Of a DNA stretch of 46,716 nt, positions 44,534 through 46,716 are shown in pieces. The stretch spans positions 1 to 46,716 of the forward strand of contig WTKN01000233.1 in the NCBI GenBank assembly GCA_011524395.1, in the 5' to 3' direction. Source of the DNA: Moorena sp. SS36440bin_2. GTDB lineage: Bacteria; Cyanobacteriota; Cyanobacteriia; Cyanobacteriales; Coleofasciculaceae. Under the pieces are notes generated by a model that did not search any database, was not told the origin of the DNA, and saw only the letters and a list, made by a program, of their open reading frames with translations. Positions within the stretch are counted from its first letter, which is position 1; each line of letters opens with the position of its first letter. Position numbers and translations under genes: made by a program.

Positions 44534-45898
44534 ATGACCCCAGAAGAACTACAGCAGTCAGTGGTTTTAATTACCAGTCGTGACCCTAAAATCACTGGTT
44601 TTGGCACTGGTTTTGTGATTCGCCAGGTTAGTGGCACCGCTTTCTTGTTGACTTGTGCTCATGTGGTGAAAGAGGTTGGTGGGCCAGAGAATGTCAAAGC
44701 TGATGGCATACCTGGCACGGTGATTGCTTCTGGGGAAGATCATGGATTGGATTTGGCAGTGTTGAGAGTAGATGGACTTTGGAATAAGCCAGAATTACAC
44801 CGACAAGAAGGATTTGGTCAGAAGGGTAACTCTTTCCTAACTGCTGGCTTTCAATTATTTGCTAAAGACCATTTAATCCGACCACTGCACGGTACCCTAG
44901 GGGAGCAAGTGGGATGGTCGAAACAATCAGGGGAAAGAATTCAAAGTTGGGATTTGCACATTGTTGATGACTATGGGCTACAGCGTGGTTATAGTGGTTC
45001 GCCGGTGGTGGATGAAGCTAGTGGTGAGCTTTTGGGAGTAGTTAGCCATCGACAAGGGGATGGTAAAACTGGTTTAGCCATATCCATTGGTGCCCTTGAT
45101 AGAATTTGGCGGGTTTTAGATGGTGATCAGCTTTATAAGGTATTAGTAAAGCTGGGTTACGAGGAGCAGGAACGCTTATTTTTTAGGTTAATCCGAACAC
45201 AGTCTGTCGCGGCTTTTTTAATTCATGGCTATCCAGACTACGGACAACGTTGGTTATTGAATCGCTTAGTAGAAAAACATATTCCTAATACTATTACTGG
45301 CAAAGTTATCAAAGTTAATTTAGCGAGAAAAGCTCGCAGAACGGATATCAAAACCCTTTGGCGTGAACTGGGTAATCAGGTTGGTTTGTGGAGAAAGGGA
45401 GCGTCAGTTACTGCTATTACTGAACGAGTTTATCGCTACTGGCAAACCCAGAATGTGCTACTGGTCTTCCATGATGTAAATGTGATGCCAGAAGCCTATT
45501 TAGATCAACTGATTCGTGAATTCTGGACACCTTTGGCAACTAACGCTCGCCAGGTTAACCCTAGTGCCAGTCGGTTCAAATTATTGATGTTTTTAGTAGA
45601 CTACGAAGGCACTGTCGGTAATTTGGATGCTATATTTTCTGATAAAATAGACCGTAATCAACCCCAGATGCCAGTCAAATCTCCCAAGATTAATCAATTT
45701 GATGAAGATGAATTGATTGACTGGATGATGCGAGAATCTGAGGAATTACCAATCGAATTTACCCATGAGGTCGATGAAACTGTTAAAGTCGTTCTAGAAA
45801 ACAGCGATAATGGCATTCCAGAGTATGTACTGGCAGAAATATGCGATCGCTGTGGCGTTGATTGGTTTAATGACGTAAAGCAACGGTGGAGACTCTGA
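44534..45898 (+). CDS. Trypsin-like protease fused to STAND-like domain
   Basis: ATG 44534 is preferred over the adjacent TTG 44528. Residues 1-190 are a trypsin-fold protease with complete triad: H43 (LLTCAHVV), D73 (HGLDLAVL), S154 (RGYSGSPVV). Residues about 205-454 resemble a STAND-type NTPase without a good Walker A (the equivalent stretch is HGYPDYGQRWLLNRL) but with hydrophobic VLLVFHDV at the Walker B place; this fits the 'inactive STAND' modules described in bacterial conflict systems. The coupling suggests a sensor that releases protease activity, for example against infection. It overlaps the MoxR gene by 13 bases. Confidence 0.83.
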   Translation: MTPEELQQSVVLITSRDPKITGFGTGFVIRQVSGTAFLLTCAHVVKEVGGPENVKADGIPGTVIASGEDHGLDLAVLRVDGLWNKPELHRQEGFGQKGNSFLTAGFQLFAKDHLIRPLHGTLGEQVGWSKQSGERIQSWDLHIVDDYGLQRGYSGSPVVDEASGELLGVVSHRQGDGKTGLAISIGALDRIWRVLDGDQLYKVLVKLGYEEQERLFFRLIRTQSVAAFLIHGYPDYGQRWLLNRLVEKHIPNTITGKVIKVNLARKARRTDIKTLWRELGNQVGLWRKGASVTAITERVYRYWQTQNVLLVFHDVNVMPEAYLDQLIREFWTPLATNARQVNPSASRFKLLMFLVDYEGTVGNLDAIFSDKIDRNQPQMPVKSPKINQFDEDELIDWMMRESEELPIEFTHEVDETVKVVLENSDNGIPEYVLAEICDRCGVDWFNDVKQRWRL

Positions 45899-46698
45899 AC
45901 AACCCAAAACCTGAATATACAGGTGATCCAGCACTACAACCGCAGCCTGGAGAACGAGACAGCAAGGGACAATTGTTGTATCCTTATTTACCTAGTCGGG
46001 AATTAATTGAAGCAGTCAATTTAGCGATCTACCTGGAACGCCCTTTGTTACTGAAAGGGGAACCGGGATGTGGGAAAACCCGCTTGGCTCATGCTGTGGC
46101 TTATGAGCTCAACTTGCCTGTGAGAGTCTGGGCTGTCAAATCCACTACTCGGGCAAAGGATGGTCTTTATACCTATGATACTGTGGCTCGTTTGCGGGAT
46201 GCTCAGTTAGCCGCAACCGGCATGATTAAACCAGAGGATATCCCCCGTATTAGTAATCCCCAGACCTATGTACGTTGGGGCCCGTTAGGTAATGCATTTC
46301 GGAGTGAAACCCTGACGGTGGTGTTAATTGATGAAATTGACAAGGCGAATATTGACTTTCCTAACGACTTATTAATGGAACTTGATCAACGCCAATTTAC
46401 TGTAGATGAAACCGGTGAAGAAGTAATAGCCAACCAAGCCCCAATTGTTTTTATTACTAGCAATGACGAGAAAGATTTACCCGATGCTTTCTTACGCCGC
46501 TGTTTATTTCATTATGTTGAGTTTCCTTATCACCAGTTAATTGACATTCTTAATGCTCATTTTCCGAAATCACCGGAGACGCTAGTGAAGAAGACTGTAA
46601 GTCGCTTTCAGGAATTGCGTCGGAAAATGGAAACAGATAAAGGGAATAGTGGTAAAAAGGTTAGGGCGTGTCATCAAATAGAAATCAATCTAGTTTAG
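45886..46698 (+). CDS. MoxR-family AAA+ ATPase, probably truncated by an IS
   Basis: A 270-residue frame starting at GTG 45886. Walker A is GEPGCGKT (58-65), Walker B VVLIDEID (D149-E150), sensor 1 in VFITSNDEKDLPDAFLRRC. This is the MoxR group that loads or remodels partners with vWA proteins; in the related conflict systems a vWA protein often follows. After GKKV (residue 259) family members continue with STSEL-DW-like sequence, but here the frame reads RACHQIEINLV and stops. The change coincides with what looks like an insertion-sequence end at 46664. The ATPase core is intact, but the C-terminal lid is cut. Confidence 0.82.
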   Translation: METLNNPKPEYTGDPALQPQPGERDSKGQLLYPYLPSRELIEAVNLAIYLERPLLLKGEPGCGKTRLAHAVAYELNLPVRVWAVKSTTRAKDGLYTYDTVARLRDAQLAATGMIKPEDIPRISNPQTYVRWGPLGNAFRSETLTVVLIDEIDKANIDFPNDLLMELDQRQFTVDETGEEVIANQAPIVFITSNDEKDLPDAFLRRCLFHYVEFPYHQLIDILNAHFPKSPETLVKKTVSRFQELRRKMETDKGNSGKKVRACHQIEINLV

Positions 46699-46716
46699 AA
46701 TCGATAAATGTAGAGA
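46664..46716. mobile_element. Putative left end of an insertion sequence (continues outside window)
   Basis: GGGCGTGTCATC begins exactly where MoxR similarity ends, preceded by TTA (46661-46663), a possible 3-bp TNA target duplication as seen for IS1031-type IS5 elements. The transposase would lie beyond the window. Confidence 0.45.

Overview
The window is chromosomal DNA of a filamentous cyanobacterium, most like the marine Moorena/Lyngbya group. Evidence: psbI, a Ycf29/Rre1-type regulator, a cyanobacterial groESL operon with CIRCE and K-box, Ftn2/ARC6, HisZ, cyanobacterium-specific families (DUF3769, DUF3493, DUF4912, DUF3172), many GCGATCGC (HIP1) sites, and very abundant heptanucleotide tandem repeats and short palindromic repeats between genes. 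The genus is inferred from style; only 'cyanobacterium' is firm.

Layout. 1-4.4 kb: two minus-strand genes sharing an AAA-like (AAA_35/STAND-type) ATPase module, one joined to WD40 repeats (runs off the left edge), one to a Ser/Thr kinase. 4.5-7.1 kb: DUF3769/OstA-like outer-membrane protein. 7.3-9.1 kb: psbI, tRNA-Thr(CGT), a DUF3493 membrane protein and an FHA protein. 9.2-13.2 kb: recA and xseA diverge around a perfect cyanobacterial LexA-box match; argD converges on xseA. 13.2-17.3 kb: response regulator rre1, a thioredoxin-like [2Fe-2S] ferredoxin, then groES-groEL behind a perfect K-box and a perfect CIRCE, closed by a strong terminator. 17.3-25.4 kb: J-domain/TPR protein coupled to hisZ, pdhA, ftn2/zipN and a DUF4912 protein. 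26.6-33.4 kb: a TpsB-type outer-membrane transporter with no partner, a PacL-like P-type ATPase and recF.

Accessory part. 33.7-35.4 kb is an AT-rich DUF262/DUF1524 (GmrSD-like) gene, probably anti-phage defence. 35.7-39.4 kb is a SagB/ThcOx flavin oxidase followed by a PatA/PatG-type subtilase. Together they look like a PatG split into two proteins, but no precursor peptide or YcaO cyclodehydratase is visible. 40.4-42.6 kb carries an overlapping enolase-superfamily epimerase and DUF1611 protein that match the DgcA/DgcN pair of D-glutamate catabolism. 44.2-46.7 kb carries a Trypco1 protein, a trypsin fused to a STAND-like domain, and a MoxR AAA+ ATPase. This is the start of an NTP-dependent conflict-type cassette, and its MoxR reading frame appears to be cut by an insertion sequence at the right edge.

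Repeats shape the window. Heptamer arrays fill many gaps. Repeats have been captured in frame in at least three genes (AAA-WD40, P-type ATPase, DgcN C-terminus). At least two families of MITE-like palindromic elements and a four-copy dispersed repeat are visible.
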